From positions 1 through 64,000 of the forward strand of contig NZ_JYJB01000008.1 in NCBI RefSeq assembly GCF_000956475.1: a stretch of 64,000 nucleotides of DNA, in the 5' to 3' direction. The notes beneath the pieces were generated by a model that saw only the letters and a program-made list of their open reading frames with translations, was not told where the DNA came from and searched no databases. The position numbers were made by a program, and so were the translations under genes. This DNA comes from Microbacterium hydrocarbonoxydans. GTDB lineage: Bacteria > Actinomycetota > Actinomycetes > Actinomycetales > Microbacteriaceae. Shown in pieces: positions 43,366 to 52,343 of this stretch. Position 1 is the first letter of the stretch, and each line of letters starts with the position of its first letter.

Positions 43366-43923
43366 TCAGCTGCGACGGCGGATGCCGAAGCGGCGCCGCC
43401 TGGGCCGCGCGGCCTCGTCCGAGGCCGCGCGTGCCGCCTGCCGCGCCGCCCGGCGCTCGGCCCAGGCGGCGACCTCGGCGTCGACGTCGCGCGGCTGCGT
43501 GACCACCGGAGGCCCGCCCATCAGCTGCCGACTGGCCTCGAGCACGCGGCGGTTGAAGTCCTCGAGCACGTCGCGCACGTCCGACTCACGGCCGAGCAGG
43601 TCGAGATGCTCGTCGAGCTCTCGGTCTTCGGCGCGGAGGAGGATCGCCGGCGGCCCGAGGCCCGTGAGATTCTCGGTCTCGATCTTGCGGCGGATCCACC
43701 AGTCGGGGTCGTGGTGGTCGCCCAGCCCCTCGATCGGCTTGCCCGCGCCGGGAAGATCGTCGAAGTCCCCGCGGCGGATCGCCACCTGGATCGCACTCTC
43801 GATGTAGGCGGCTCTGTCCACCGCCGCACCCGCGCCGGGAGCCGTGCCGGTGTCGGCATCCGTCTCGCCGTCGCTCTGCTGCCGCGCGCGGTATCTGGCC
43901 GCGGCCTCTCGTGGATCGGTCAT
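43366..43923 (-). CDS. DUF1992 protein (DnaJ-homologue subfamily C member 28-like)
   Basis: A 185-residue protein with the DUF1992 signature YIESAIQVAIRRGDFDDLPGAGKPIEGLGDHHDPDWWIRRK (40-80) and PPAILLRAEDRELDEHL. The C-terminus is basic. Function is unknown. It is convergent with DoxX, 16 bp apart. An SD-like GGAGGTG precedes the ATG. Confidence 0.87.
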   Translation of the reverse strand: MTDPREAAARYRARQQSDGETDADTGTAPGAGAAVDRAAYIESAIQVAIRRGDFDDLPGAGKPIEGLGDHHDPDWWIRRKIETENLTGLGPPAILLRAEDRELDEHLDLLGRESDVRDVLEDFNRRVLEASRQLMGGPPVVTQPRDVDAEVAAWAERRAARQAARAASDEAARPRRRRFGIRRRS

Positions 43924-44004
43924 GTGTGCACCTCCGACTGATTCCAGGGTACGACGGCCACGCGCCCGCGTCGCGGTGTCTCCGCGTCCCCCTAGGCTCG
44001 GAGG

Positions 44005-45315
44005 GTGAGTCTGAACCGCGAGATCCTGCGCCTCGCCGTGCCCGCGCTGGGCGCGCTGATCGCCGAGCCCGCGTTCCTCATCGTCGACGCCGCCCTGGTC
44101 GGGCACCTCGGCACCCGGCCCCTCGCGGGCCTCGGCATCGCGAGCGCCGTACTGCAGACGATCGTGGGACTCATGGTGTTCCTCGCCTACTCGACGACTC
44201 CGGCTGTCGCGCGAAGGTTCGGGGCCGGCCAGCCGGGAGACGCCGTGAGCATCGGCATCAACGGCATGTGGCTCGCGCTCGGTCTCGGCGCGGTGCTGGC
44301 GGTGGCAGGCGCCGTGGCCTCGCCCTGGCTCGTGTCGCTCTTCGGGGCGAGCGAGGCCGTCGCCGCGGAGGCGAACGCCTATCTCGTGATCTCGATGTGG
44401 GGCCTGCCCGCCATGCTCATCGTGTTCGCCGCGACCGGGCTCCTCCGCGGCATGCAGGACACGATGACACCGCTGTGGATCGCCGGCCTAGGGTTCGGCG
44501 CGAACGCTGTGCTCAATTACCTCTTCATCTACGGGCTCGCCTGGGGCATCGCCGGATCGGCCGCGGGCACCGTCACTGCGCAATGGGGCATGGTCGCCGC
44601 CTACGTGCTGGTCGTGCAGCGCCTCGCCACGAAGCACAGCGCCTCGATGCGCGCGCACGGCGGCGGCATCCGCAGCACCGCGCAGTCCGGTGGCTGGCTG
44701 TTCCTGCGCACCGTCAGCCTGCGGGTGGCGCTGCTCGCGACCGTCGGCATCGCGACGGGGATCGGCACGGCCGAGCTCGCCGGCTGGCAGATCGTCTTCA
44801 CGATCTTCTCGGCCGCGGCGTTCGCCCTCGACGCCCTCGCGATCGCCGCCCAGGCGCTGATCGGGAAGGAGCTGGGCGCGGGCGACGAGGCGCAGGTGCA
44901 CCGCGTTCTGGGCCGCACGGTCGCCTGGGGGGCCTGGTTCGGCGTGATCGTCGGCCTGCTGATCGGCGCACTCTCGGGAGTCCTCGGGATCGTGTTCACG
45001 GGCGACCCCGCCGTCGCCGCCCTCGTGCAGCCCGCGCTGGTCGTGCTCGCGATCGCCCAGCCGATCGCCGGGGTCGTGTTCGTGCTCGACGGCGTGCTGA
45101 TGGGCGCGAACGACGCGAAGTACCTCGCGATCGCCGGCGGGCTCAACCTCGTGCCGTTCCTGCCAACGCTGTGGATCATCGCGGCGACCGGCATCGGCGG
45201 GGCAGCCGGGCTCGTCTGGCTCGCCGTCGCCTTCTTCGGCGTCTACCTGCTCGCCCGCCTGGGCACCCTGGGCTGGCGAGTGCGCTCGGGGCGCTGGGTG
45301 ACCGTCGGCGGCTGA
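44005..45315 (+). CDS. MATE-family efflux transporter (DinF branch)
   Basis: A 436-residue transporter with 12 membrane helices and the MATE start EILRLAVPALGALIAEPAFLIVDAALVGHLGT, which is DinF-like. It exports organic cations using a proton or sodium gradient. TAGGCT ends exactly 6 nt before the GTG, which also has GGAGG, so either mode of initiation is possible. Confidence 0.9.
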   Translation: MSLNREILRLAVPALGALIAEPAFLIVDAALVGHLGTRPLAGLGIASAVLQTIVGLMVFLAYSTTPAVARRFGAGQPGDAVSIGINGMWLALGLGAVLAVAGAVASPWLVSLFGASEAVAAEANAYLVISMWGLPAMLIVFAATGLLRGMQDTMTPLWIAGLGFGANAVLNYLFIYGLAWGIAGSAAGTVTAQWGMVAAYVLVVQRLATKHSASMRAHGGGIRSTAQSGGWLFLRTVSLRVALLATVGIATGIGTAELAGWQIVFTIFSAAAFALDALAIAAQALIGKELGAGDEAQVHRVLGRTVAWGAWFGVIVGLLIGALSGVLGIVFTGDPAVAALVQPALVVLAIAQPIAGVVFVLDGVLMGANDAKYLAIAGGLNLVPFLPTLWIIAATGIGGAAGLVWLAVAFFGVYLLARLGTLGWRVRSGRWVTVGG

Positions 45316-45452
45316 GCGGCACCTTTCCTGCACGATGCTCGCCCGCATCGAGTTATCCACCACTCACGTGTCTTCCGGCTTTCCGGCCGACCCCACGCCC
45401 GCGGGTCCTGGCAGTATCGCCGGGACAGGTTCACAATAGGGAGGTGCTCACC

Positions 45453-45677
45453 GTGACCGAACCGCAGGTATGGACGCTGATCGGCGTCTTCGCCACCGCG
45501 CTCTTCGGCATGATCACGCTCATGTCGACGATGTTCATCCGGATCATCAGGACCGAGATCGGCTCGCTCAAGACGGAGATGTCCTCGGAGTTCCGTGGGA
45601 TCAATCAGCGCATCGATCGGCTCGACGCCGACGTCAACGCGCTCATGAAGCACGCGTTCGGCATCGACCGCGGCTGA
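45453..45677 (+). CDS. Small protein with one membrane helix and a coiled coil
   Basis: A 74-residue protein: one membrane helix (about 6-30) and a C-terminal heptad-like region (IGSLKTEMSSEFRGINQRIDRLDADVNALM). It resembles the small actinobacterial proteins with one helix and a coiled coil. GGGAGG lies 8 nt before the GTG. Convergent with the lipoprotein gene. Confidence 0.7.
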   Translation: MTEPQVWTLIGVFATALFGMITLMSTMFIRIIRTEIGSLKTEMSSEFRGINQRIDRLDADVNALMKHAFGIDRG

Positions 45678-45683
45678 GCCGGC

Positions 45684-46091
45684 TCAGACCGCCCCCTCGC
45701 CGAGCTTGTCGACGTGCTCCGGGCACAACACGGTCACCGACGGCTCCACGAACGCCGCCACCATCGCGTCATTGAACCGGTTCTGCTGGAGAGCGTCGGT
45801 CAGCTCGAACATGGTCGTCCCGAAATCGAGCTGTTCGCAGATGAACCAGCTGACGCCGATGATCTCGCGGTCCGACCACCGATTCAGGTCGTCGACCGCG
45901 GCCTCGCGCACTTGAGTGGCGAGCGCGATCTCGACGTCGGAGAGCGGCTCGGGCGTCCCCTCGGGTGCGGGCGTGTACTGCGTCACGACCACGGTCGGCT
46001 CCGGCGATGGCGCACCCTCGGTCACCGCGGTGCAGCCGGTGAGCGTGAAGGCGGCCACCGGCACGAGGGCGATCTTCAGAGCGATCCTCAC
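45684..46091 (-). CDS. Small lipoprotein, DUF732-like
   Basis: A 135-residue protein with signal peptide and lipobox LTGC (Cys20), a Pro/Thr-rich linker and a helical domain with two cysteines (WFICEQLDFG and TVLCPEHVDK) that may pair. This cysteine arrangement resembles DUF732. The GTG start overlaps the stop of the RNA methyltransferase as GTGA. Confidence 0.7.
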   Translation of the reverse strand: MRIALKIALVPVAAFTLTGCTAVTEGAPSPEPTVVVTQYTPAPEGTPEPLSDVEIALATQVREAAVDDLNRWSDREIIGVSWFICEQLDFGTTMFELTDALQQNRFNDAMVAAFVEPSVTVLCPEHVDKLGEGAV

Positions 46092-46729
46092 GCGGCATAC
46101 CTCCGGCACCACTCGTACATGATCACGGCGGCGGCCGCGCTCGCGTTGATCGATCGGGTCGAGCCGTACTGCGTGATCTCGATGTGGGCGGATGCCGCGG
46201 CGAGCGCCTCATCCGAGAGCCCGGGCCCCTCCTGACCGAACAGCAGCACGCAGCACTCCGGCAGCTCAGCCCGATCGACCGGCACCGCGCCATCGACGTT
46301 GTCGACCGCGATGATCGGGATGCCGGCATCCGCAGCCCAGGCGGCGAACGCCTCGACCGTCTCGTGATGCAACACGTGCTGGTAGCGGTCGGTGACCATC
46401 GCCCCGCGCTTGTTCCACCGGCGCCGCCCGATGATGTGCACGGTGTCGGCGAGGAACGCGTTGGCGCTGCGCACGATCGAGCCGATGTTCATGTCGTGCT
46501 GCCAGTTCTCGATCGCTACGTGGAACGGATGCCGCTGCAGATCGAGATCGGCGACGATCGCCTCCATGCGCCAGTAGCGGTAGCGATCGATCACGTTGCG
46601 GGTGTCGCCGTGAGCGAGCAGCTCGGGGTCGTAATGCGCCTCTTCGGGCCACTCCCCCTGCCAGGGGCCGACACCGTACCCCGGCTGCGCCGAATCCTGG
46701 GTCGCTGAGCCCGCCTGCGCGTCGTCCAT
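46088..46729 (-). CDS. TrmH/SpoU-family RNA methyltransferase
   Basis: A 213-residue SPOUT-fold methyltransferase with motif 1 NIGSIVRSANAF, motif 2 VLLFGQEGPGLS and motif 3 ITQYGSTRSINASAAAAVIMYEW. It methylates a ribose in tRNA or rRNA; the exact site is unknown. TACGCT ends 6 nt before the ATG. Confidence 0.88.
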   Translation of the reverse strand: MDDAQAGSATQDSAQPGYGVGPWQGEWPEEAHYDPELLAHGDTRNVIDRYRYWRMEAIVADLDLQRHPFHVAIENWQHDMNIGSIVRSANAFLADTVHIIGRRRWNKRGAMVTDRYQHVLHHETVEAFAAWAADAGIPIIAVDNVDGAVPVDRAELPECCVLLFGQEGPGLSDEALAAASAHIEITQYGSTRSINASAAAAVIMYEWCRRYAA

Positions 46730-46764
46730 CAGGCCAGCGTATCCGCGGCCGTCGCCGGCGCCGT

Positions 46765-47187
46765 TCAGTCGATGATGACGAAGAGCGTGCTCGACCACAT
46801 CGTGAACCACAGCCCGGCGATCGCGAGCAGCGGCAGCAGCGCGACCACCCGGCGCGCGGCGCCTCCGTACCGCAGGGCGAAGGCCGTGACCACGACGGCC
46901 ACGACCGTCGCGATGAGCGCGGCGATCGTGATGGGCCAGCCGGTCTGGGTGTCGCCCGCCTCCCAGTCGCACAGGCGACCGGCCGGCATGAAGGTGATCT
47001 CCGCGGTCCGCAGCGTGTTGTCGTGGGGCTCCACCCCCGGAGGAAGCTCGCTCGCCCAGCAGGAGTCGATCACATCCGCTCCGGCATCCACGCCCTGCGA
47101 GATGGCTGCCGTCGCCACGGGGAATACGCTCAGTACGCCCAGCAGCAGGAGCACCCACCAGGCGGTGCTCGTCCTCGTCAGCGACAT
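46765..47187 (-). CDS. Small membrane protein, unknown
   Basis: A 140-residue protein with an N-terminal helix (10-30), an outside domain with two cysteines (DSCWASEL, GRLCDWEAG) and two C-terminal helices (about 84-105 and 113-135). No family recognised. GGGAGGGAAG precedes the ATG. It is divergent from mntH. Confidence 0.7.
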   Translation of the reverse strand: MSLTRTSTAWWVLLLLGVLSVFPVATAAISQGVDAGADVIDSCWASELPPGVEPHDNTLRTAEITFMPAGRLCDWEAGDTQTGWPITIAALIATVVAVVVTAFALRYGGAARRVVALLPLLAIAGLWFTMWSSTLFVIID

Positions 47188-47251
47188 CTTCCCTCCCCGT
47201 TCTGTGTAGCACGCGCCGCCTCGGACACCGTGAACCGTCGATCGATTGTTA

Positions 47252-47267
47252 TTTAGGTTCACCGAAA
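47252..47267. promoter_or_regulatory. Candidate MntR box 1
   Basis: TTTAGGTTCACCGAAA has dyad arms of the DtxR/MntR type and lies upstream of the mntH -10 (TAAGAT at 47275-47280). It covers the position where a -35 would be. Confidence 0.6.
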
Positions 47268-47279
47268 AAATCGATAAGA

Positions 47280-47295
47280 TTTCGGCATGCCTAAA
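47280..47295. promoter_or_regulatory. Candidate MntR box 2, over the mntH start codon
   Basis: TTTCGGCATGCCTAAA is a near-perfect dyad centred on the ATG of mntH (47287), 28 bp from box 1 centre to centre. Two boxes on the same promoter suggest strong manganese-dependent repression. Confidence 0.6.
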
Positions 47296-48579
47296 ACCAC
47301 CGCGGTCGAAGAGGTCCGCGCCGCAGTCGCCCCCCGCAGTCTGTGGCTGCTCGGCCCCGCGCTCGTCGCGGGGGTCGCCTATCTCGACCCCGGCAACGTG
47401 GCGAGCAACATGACCGCCGGGGCGCAGTACGGCTATCTGCTCGTGTGGGTCGTCCTCGCCGGAAACGTCATGGCCTGGCTCATCCAGTACCTCTCCGCCA
47501 AGCTCGGCGTCGTCACCGGCCAGAGTCTGCCCGAGATGCTCGGCTCGCGGCTGCGGAACAGATGGGCCCGGCGGGCGTACTGGCTGCAGGCCGAACTCGT
47601 CGCGATGGCCACCGACCTCGCCGAGGTGATCGGCGGCGCCGTCGCACTGAACCTGCTCTTCCACGTGCCGCTGCTGTTGGGCGGCTTCATCACGGGCGCG
47701 GTGTCGATGATCGTCCTCGCGGTGCAGAGCCGTCGCGGTCCGCGGCACTTCGAGTTCGTGATCATCGCCCTCATGGCGATCATCACGTTCGGCTTCGTCG
47801 CGGGCGTCTTCGTCGCACCACCTGATCCGGCCGGCGTCGTCGGCGGCATCGTGCCGCGCTTCGAGGGAGCCGGCTCGGTGCTGCTCGCGGCATCCATCCT
47901 GGGCGCGACGATCATGCCGCACGCGATCTACGCGCACTCCTCGCTGGCCCGCGATCGCTTCGGCTCCTCAGGGCGACGCGGCGAGGAGACGGATGCTGCG
48001 GCAGAAGCCGCGCGAACCGAGCCCTCGCGCATCCGCCGCCTGCTGACGGCCACCCGGTGGGACGTGTCGATCGCGATGATCATCGCCGGCTCGGTCAACC
48101 TCTGCATCCTGCTGCTCGCCGCCGCGAACCTCGCGGGCGTGGAAGGGACCGACTCGCTCGAGGGCGCGCACGCGGCGCTCGCCGCGGGCCTCGGCCCCGT
48201 GGTCGCGACGTTCTTCGCCGTCGGCCTGCTGGCATCAGGGCTCGCGTCGACCTCCGTGGGCGCCTACGCGGGGGCCGAGATCATGCACGGCCTGCTGCAC
48301 GTGCGGATCCCCCTGCTGGCGCGGCGCCTCGTCACACTGATCCCCGCGCTCGTCATCCTCGGGCTCGGCGTCGACCCCACACTCGCACTCGTGCTCAGTC
48401 AGGTCGCGCTGTCGTTCGGCATCCCCTTCGCGCTGATTCCCCTCGTCGCCCTCACGGCGCAGCGGCGCACGCTCGGGGCATACGCGAACCGCGCCTGGAC
48501 GACGGTCGCGGGGGTGGTCGCATCCGTTCTCCTGATCGCGCTCAACGGCGCACTGCTCTGGCTGCTGCTCACCGCATAG
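47287..48579 (+). CDS. mntH: Nramp-family manganese transporter
   Basis: A 430-residue proton-coupled divalent-metal importer of 11 membrane helices. The metal-binding DPGN is at 34-37 and the second motif is in IMPHAIYAHSSLARDR. The TAAGAT box ends 6 nt before the ATG, so the mRNA is probably leaderless and its start codon lies within MntR box 2. The regulator mntR is encoded 3 kb to the right. Confidence 0.93.
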   Translation: MPKTTAVEEVRAAVAPRSLWLLGPALVAGVAYLDPGNVASNMTAGAQYGYLLVWVVLAGNVMAWLIQYLSAKLGVVTGQSLPEMLGSRLRNRWARRAYWLQAELVAMATDLAEVIGGAVALNLLFHVPLLLGGFITGAVSMIVLAVQSRRGPRHFEFVIIALMAIITFGFVAGVFVAPPDPAGVVGGIVPRFEGAGSVLLAASILGATIMPHAIYAHSSLARDRFGSSGRRGEETDAAAEAARTEPSRIRRLLTATRWDVSIAMIIAGSVNLCILLLAAANLAGVEGTDSLEGAHAALAAGLGPVVATFFAVGLLASGLASTSVGAYAGAEIMHGLLHVRIPLLARRLVTLIPALVILGLGVDPTLALVLSQVALSFGIPFALIPLVALTAQRRTLGAYANRAWTTVAGVVASVLLIALNGALLWLLLTA

Positions 48580-48617
48580 TCCGCTCCGGTTCCGCCCCAC
48601 GCCACCCCCGTTCCGCC

Positions 48618-48662
48618 CGCGAGCCCGGTCGAGAATCCTGCGATTCGTCGACCGGGCTCGCG
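48618..48662. terminator. Bidirectional terminator between mntH and the lyase gene
   Basis: CGCGAGCCCGGTCGA and TCGACCGGGCTCGCG form a perfect 15-bp stem, extended inward by GAATC-CTGC-GATTC with one bulged G. It lies in the 108 bp between two convergent genes. Confidence 0.75.
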
Positions 48663-48687
48663 AGAGGAGCTGATCAGCCAGGCACCG

Positions 48688-51225
48688 TCAACCGGTGAAC
48701 TCAGTCGCCCACGTCGATTCGGCGCCATCGGCGATGCGGAACCACGCGTCGGGCACCGCGACGACGGTCACGTCGCCGACCACGCGGACCTTGTTCGATG
48801 TCGCCTTCACGCCGTTCACGTAGTAGCTCACGCCCGACGTGCCAGAGGGCAGCCGCACCTCGTCGTGCGCGGCACCCGGGCGGTCCTTGAACGTCGGCGC
48901 GAGCGGCGTGAGCGCTGTCGTCAGCACGGGCACGTCCGACCAGTCGATGTCGCTCGCGAGGTAGTACGAGGTGTACGCGGGCTGGTTGTACGTCGTCTGC
49001 TGACGAGCGGTCTCGGCCCGGTACTGCACGTCGTGCATCAGGGTCGTGAGCTTGTGCTGCGTCACCTCTGTCGTGGTGTAGAACCGGAGAGCGCTCGAGT
49101 CGGCCGTGCGCACGAGGAGCTCCTCGCGCCAGTCCCCGAGCACATCGGCGACGAGCGAGGGGTTGCCCTTGGTGCCGTTGTTGGTCAGCGTTCCCGTTGC
49201 GGTGAGCAGGGTGCCCCGCGTCCAGTCGTCGATCGTCGGGGTCGCGGTGCCGCTGCCGTTCACGATCTGCGTCGTGCCGTCACCCGCCCAGCGGATCGAC
49301 ATGTTCGTGCGAGGGTTCGTCGCGGAGAGCACCTGCCCCTTGGCGCTCAGAAGCCCGCTCGCGTCGGTGCCGCCGGGCATGCTCGCCCACACTTCGATGC
49401 CGGGGACGTCCGGTCGCACGTCGCCGACCATCGCGCGGCCGGTGTCCTTGCCGGAGTAGGCGCCGAACAGGGGCACGCCGGTGGCCGCATCGCGCAGCAC
49501 CGAGCCATAGGGCGCATAGGTGCCGCCCTCGTGCGCGGTCCAGATCTCCATCCCCGGACGGCTCGGATCGATGTCGGCCACATGCATGGCGTCGCCGTGC
49601 CCGAGACGCACGTCGGCACCAGGGTCCGCGCTGCCCTCGGGCAGCACGTCGTGCGAGCTGTACAGCACGCTGCCGTCGTCGTCGATGGTGGCCGATCCGT
49701 ACACGAGCTCCTGCGTGCCGTCGCCGTCGACATCCGCCGTGCTGAGCGAGTGGTCACCCTGCGTCGTGATGCCGCCGTAGACCGGGTCGGTGCCGTCGCG
49801 GCCGTGCGGGGAGTCATTGAACGGATTCGTCATCGGCACCTGTCCGCTGTCGACCTGCCAGCGCTGAGTGAGCTGCTCACCGTCCCAGTCGAGCGTCGTG
49901 ATGGTGGTTCGCGTGTAGTAGCCGCGGGCGAAGACCGCTGACGGATGCTGACCGTCGAAGTAGCCGACGCCCGACAGGAACCGGTCGACCCGGTTGGCCG
50001 GCTCGATGCGGGCCATGGCGTAGTCGCCCCAGAGCAGGCCGTCATCTCCGCGCTCGGTGGGGTAGTCGATCGTCTCCAGCTCGGCGCCGCTCGCGCTGTC
50101 GAACACCGTGAGGTACTCCGGCCCGTCGACGATGAAGCCCTCGAACTCGCGCAGCAGGTTCTTGGCGCTGCGGCTCGGCGCGTACACGTCGATGAACGTG
50201 TCGGCGAGCTCTTGCGCACCCTCGCGGCTCAGCGGATACTCATGGGTGACCGGCATCCCCCATGCCTCTTCGAGCGTGGCGGGCCACTGGCCGGAGATCA
50301 CCTCGGGTCGCTCGCTCCACCCGAGGAACATGTCGACGAGGTGCTCCTCGTAATCGGCGGCGCTGAGCCGGTAGTCGTCGGTGTTCGCGTAGCCGGCCTC
50401 GAGATCGGCTCCGGGCATCGTGATGTACTTCTCGCTCGCGATCGATCCGTCGGCGGCATAGCTGATCGACTTCGTGCCGGGTGCCGTCTTCAGCATCGTC
50501 TCCGATCGTCCGTCGCCGTCGAAGTCGTAGACGAGGAACTGCGTGTAGTGCGCGCCCGCGCGGATGTTCACGCCCAGGTCGAGACGGTTCAGCAGCGTGC
50601 CGTCGAGTTCGTAGGTGTCGATGTAGACGCTGCCGGTGTAGCCGCGCTGCGACACGTCCTTCGAGTTCGATGGGTCCCACTTCACGACGTACTCGTACTG
50701 GCCGTCGCCGTCGACATCGCCGACCGAGACGTCGTTGGCGGAGTACGTGTACGCCTCGCCCTTGGGGGTCACGCCGTCGGCGGGCTTCGTGAGCGGCAGA
50801 TCGTGGTGTCCCTGCGCCCAGGCGGTGACGGGGGCGGAAGCGTCGAGCTCGACGCCGTTGAGGACGGGGGCGACCGTGTAGCTCGAGGTCGCGGCGCCAT
50901 CGGCGTCGGCGTAGCTCGTGCTGTCGGTCACGACCGCGATGCGCTCGCCGTCGCGGTAGATCGCGAAGTCGGGCCCGGCGAGCCCGGTGTCGGTCGAGCC
51001 GGTCGTCTCCGAGGCGAGCAGGCGCCAGCTGAGGAAGACGCCCTCGGCGGTGGACACCGCGACGACACCGCGATCGAGCGTCTCGAGCTGCGGAGCGGTG
51101 GCTGCCGGGTGACGGTCTATCGGGAGGACGGAGGCGGATGCCGCCTGCGCGCCGCCCGCGAGCAGGCACCCGCTGGTGACCACAGCGACGGCGGCGAGGA
51201 ACGGATGGGACCGGGGATTCTTCAT
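48688..51225 (-). CDS. Secreted rhamnogalacturonan endolyase (PL11-like)
   Basis: An 845-residue secreted enzyme. The signal peptide (1-33, ending GGAQAASA) is followed by a fibronectin-like start (LETLDRGVVAVSTAEGVFLSWRLLASE) and a beta-propeller with repeated calcium loops (DVDGDGQYEYV, DFDGDGRSETM, DVDGDGTQELV). It also shows GGITTQGDHSLSTADVDGDG and YRAETARQQTTYNQPAYTSYYL near the end, typical of family 11 polysaccharide lyases (YesW/YesX). It cuts the rhamnogalacturonan-I backbone of pectin. The start at 51225 has AGGAG. Confidence 0.9.
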   Translation of the reverse strand: MKNPRSHPFLAAVAVVTSGCLLAGGAQAASASVLPIDRHPAATAPQLETLDRGVVAVSTAEGVFLSWRLLASETTGSTDTGLAGPDFAIYRDGERIAVVTDSTSYADADGAATSSYTVAPVLNGVELDASAPVTAWAQGHHDLPLTKPADGVTPKGEAYTYSANDVSVGDVDGDGQYEYVVKWDPSNSKDVSQRGYTGSVYIDTYELDGTLLNRLDLGVNIRAGAHYTQFLVYDFDGDGRSETMLKTAPGTKSISYAADGSIASEKYITMPGADLEAGYANTDDYRLSAADYEEHLVDMFLGWSERPEVISGQWPATLEEAWGMPVTHEYPLSREGAQELADTFIDVYAPSRSAKNLLREFEGFIVDGPEYLTVFDSASGAELETIDYPTERGDDGLLWGDYAMARIEPANRVDRFLSGVGYFDGQHPSAVFARGYYTRTTITTLDWDGEQLTQRWQVDSGQVPMTNPFNDSPHGRDGTDPVYGGITTQGDHSLSTADVDGDGTQELVYGSATIDDDGSVLYSSHDVLPEGSADPGADVRLGHGDAMHVADIDPSRPGMEIWTAHEGGTYAPYGSVLRDAATGVPLFGAYSGKDTGRAMVGDVRPDVPGIEVWASMPGGTDASGLLSAKGQVLSATNPRTNMSIRWAGDGTTQIVNGSGTATPTIDDWTRGTLLTATGTLTNNGTKGNPSLVADVLGDWREELLVRTADSSALRFYTTTEVTQHKLTTLMHDVQYRAETARQQTTYNQPAYTSYYLASDIDWSDVPVLTTALTPLAPTFKDRPGAAHDEVRLPSGTSGVSYYVNGVKATSNKVRVVGDVTVVAVPDAWFRIADGAESTWATEFTG

Positions 51226-51246
51226 CGAATACTCCTGAGCGAATGT

Positions 51247-51265
51247 CGGGGAAGCGTTTTCCGTG
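51247..51265. promoter_or_regulatory. LacI-type operator candidate for the lyase
   Basis: GGGGAAGCGTTTTCCG, with central CG and flanking GGAA/TTCC, resembles LacI-family operators. It lies just downstream of the predicted transcription start (about 51267, minus) and upstream of the coding start. No LacI-family gene is in the window. Confidence 0.5.
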
Positions 51266-51273
51266 CCCGCCCG

Positions 51274-51302
51274 AAGGTACGCGCTCATCCGGCGCGGGTC
51301 AA
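51274..51302 (-). promoter_or_regulatory. Promoter of the lyase gene
   Basis: TTGACC (51302-51297), a 17-bp spacer and TACCTT (51279-51274) on the minus strand. Good sigma-70-type match, with the operator immediately after it. Confidence 0.65.
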
Positions 51303-51369
51303 GGTTTTTGACACGATTCATTCCTGCATCGGCACGGGCTCACGACGCAGAGCGGATACGCTGAAGCAC

Positions 51370-51663
51370 ATGCCCGCAGCATCCGTCGTCCGCCTTCTCA
51401 CGTGGATCGGGCTCGCGACCGGGCTGCTCGGGGGCCTGCTCATCGCGTTCCCGAACGTGCTGCCCGCAGGAGGCCCGTGGGTGCAGCTCGCCCTGGGCAT
51501 TGCGACGCTCGTCCTGGCGTTCCGCGCCCGCAAGATCGGCATCGCCAAGATCGACGGATTCGACGGCCGCCTGTCGCTCGCGGCGGCCCTGCTCGGATTC
51601 CTCGTCGTCTTCTTCGCCGGTCAGGTCGCCTTCGGCATCCTCGTCGACGTCGCGAATCCCTAG
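51370..51663 (+). CDS. Small membrane protein, unknown
   Basis: A 97-residue protein with three hydrophobic helices (about 7-27, 36-52, 68-92) and a KIGIAKIDGFDG loop. No family recognised. TACGCT lies 7 nt before the ATG. It is followed closely by mntR, with which it may be co-transcribed, although mntR has its own TAGGCT box. Confidence 0.7.
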   Translation: MPAASVVRLLTWIGLATGLLGGLLIAFPNVLPAGGPWVQLALGIATLVLAFRARKIGIAKIDGFDGRLSLAAALLGFLVVFFAGQVAFGILVDVANP

Positions 51664-51672
51664 GCTGGAACC

Positions 51673-52302
51673 GTGGCCTCCCCCGCAGCTGACGACTACC
51701 TCAAGACCGTCTACGCGCACACCGAATGGCAGGATGCGCCGATCACGCCGTCGGTGCTCGCCGCCAAGCTCGGCATCGCACCGTCGAGCGTGACCGAGAT
51801 GGTCAAGAAGCTCGCCGCAGCCGGGCTCGTCTCGCACGTGCCCTACGGGGCCGTGCGGTTGACGGATGCCGGCACCGAGCGCGCGCTCGCGATCATCCGT
51901 CGGCACCGTCTGATCGAGACCTGGCTGGTGCGCGAGTTCGGCTACGGCTGGGACGAGGTGCACGACGAGGCCGAGGTGCTGGAGCACACGATCAGCGACC
52001 GACTGCTCGAGGGCATCGACGCCCGTCTCGGCCGGCCCCGCTTCGACCCGCACGGCGACGCGATTCCGGATGCCGCGGGCCGGGTCGAGCGCGCGCCGTT
52101 CGTGCTGCTCGCCGACGCGCGTCCAGGGCATGTGGGTCGGGTGCTGCGCGTGAGCGACCAGGACCCTGCGGTCCTGCGCGTGATCGAGGCCGCCGGGGTC
52201 GACGTGGGCACCGAAGTCACGGTGACCGCCGACGGGATCACGGTCGACGGCGCTCCGGTCGCGGTGGGCGACGCCGCCGACGTGATCTGGCTCAGCGCCT
52301 GA
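51673..52302 (+). CDS. mntR: Manganese-responsive DtxR-family regulator
   Basis: A 209-residue regulator: N-terminal winged helix (SPAADDYLKTVYAHTEWQ ... LAAKLGIAPSSVTEMVKKLAAAGLVSHVPYGAVRLTDAG), metal-binding/dimerisation region (AIIRRHRLIETWLVREFGYGWDEVHDEAEVLEHTISD) and a C-terminal SH3/FeoA-like domain. It represses metal uptake when metal is plentiful, most likely through the boxes at mntH. TAGGCT ends exactly 6 nt before the GTG. Confidence 0.9.
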   Translation: MASPAADDYLKTVYAHTEWQDAPITPSVLAAKLGIAPSSVTEMVKKLAAAGLVSHVPYGAVRLTDAGTERALAIIRRHRLIETWLVREFGYGWDEVHDEAEVLEHTISDRLLEGIDARLGRPRFDPHGDAIPDAAGRVERAPFVLLADARPGHVGRVLRVSDQDPAVLRVIEAAGVDVGTEVTVTADGITVDGAPVAVGDAADVIWLSA

Positions 52303-52343
52303 GCTCTCTCCGCCGCGTCACCTGCTCCCTCTAGGCTGTGCAC

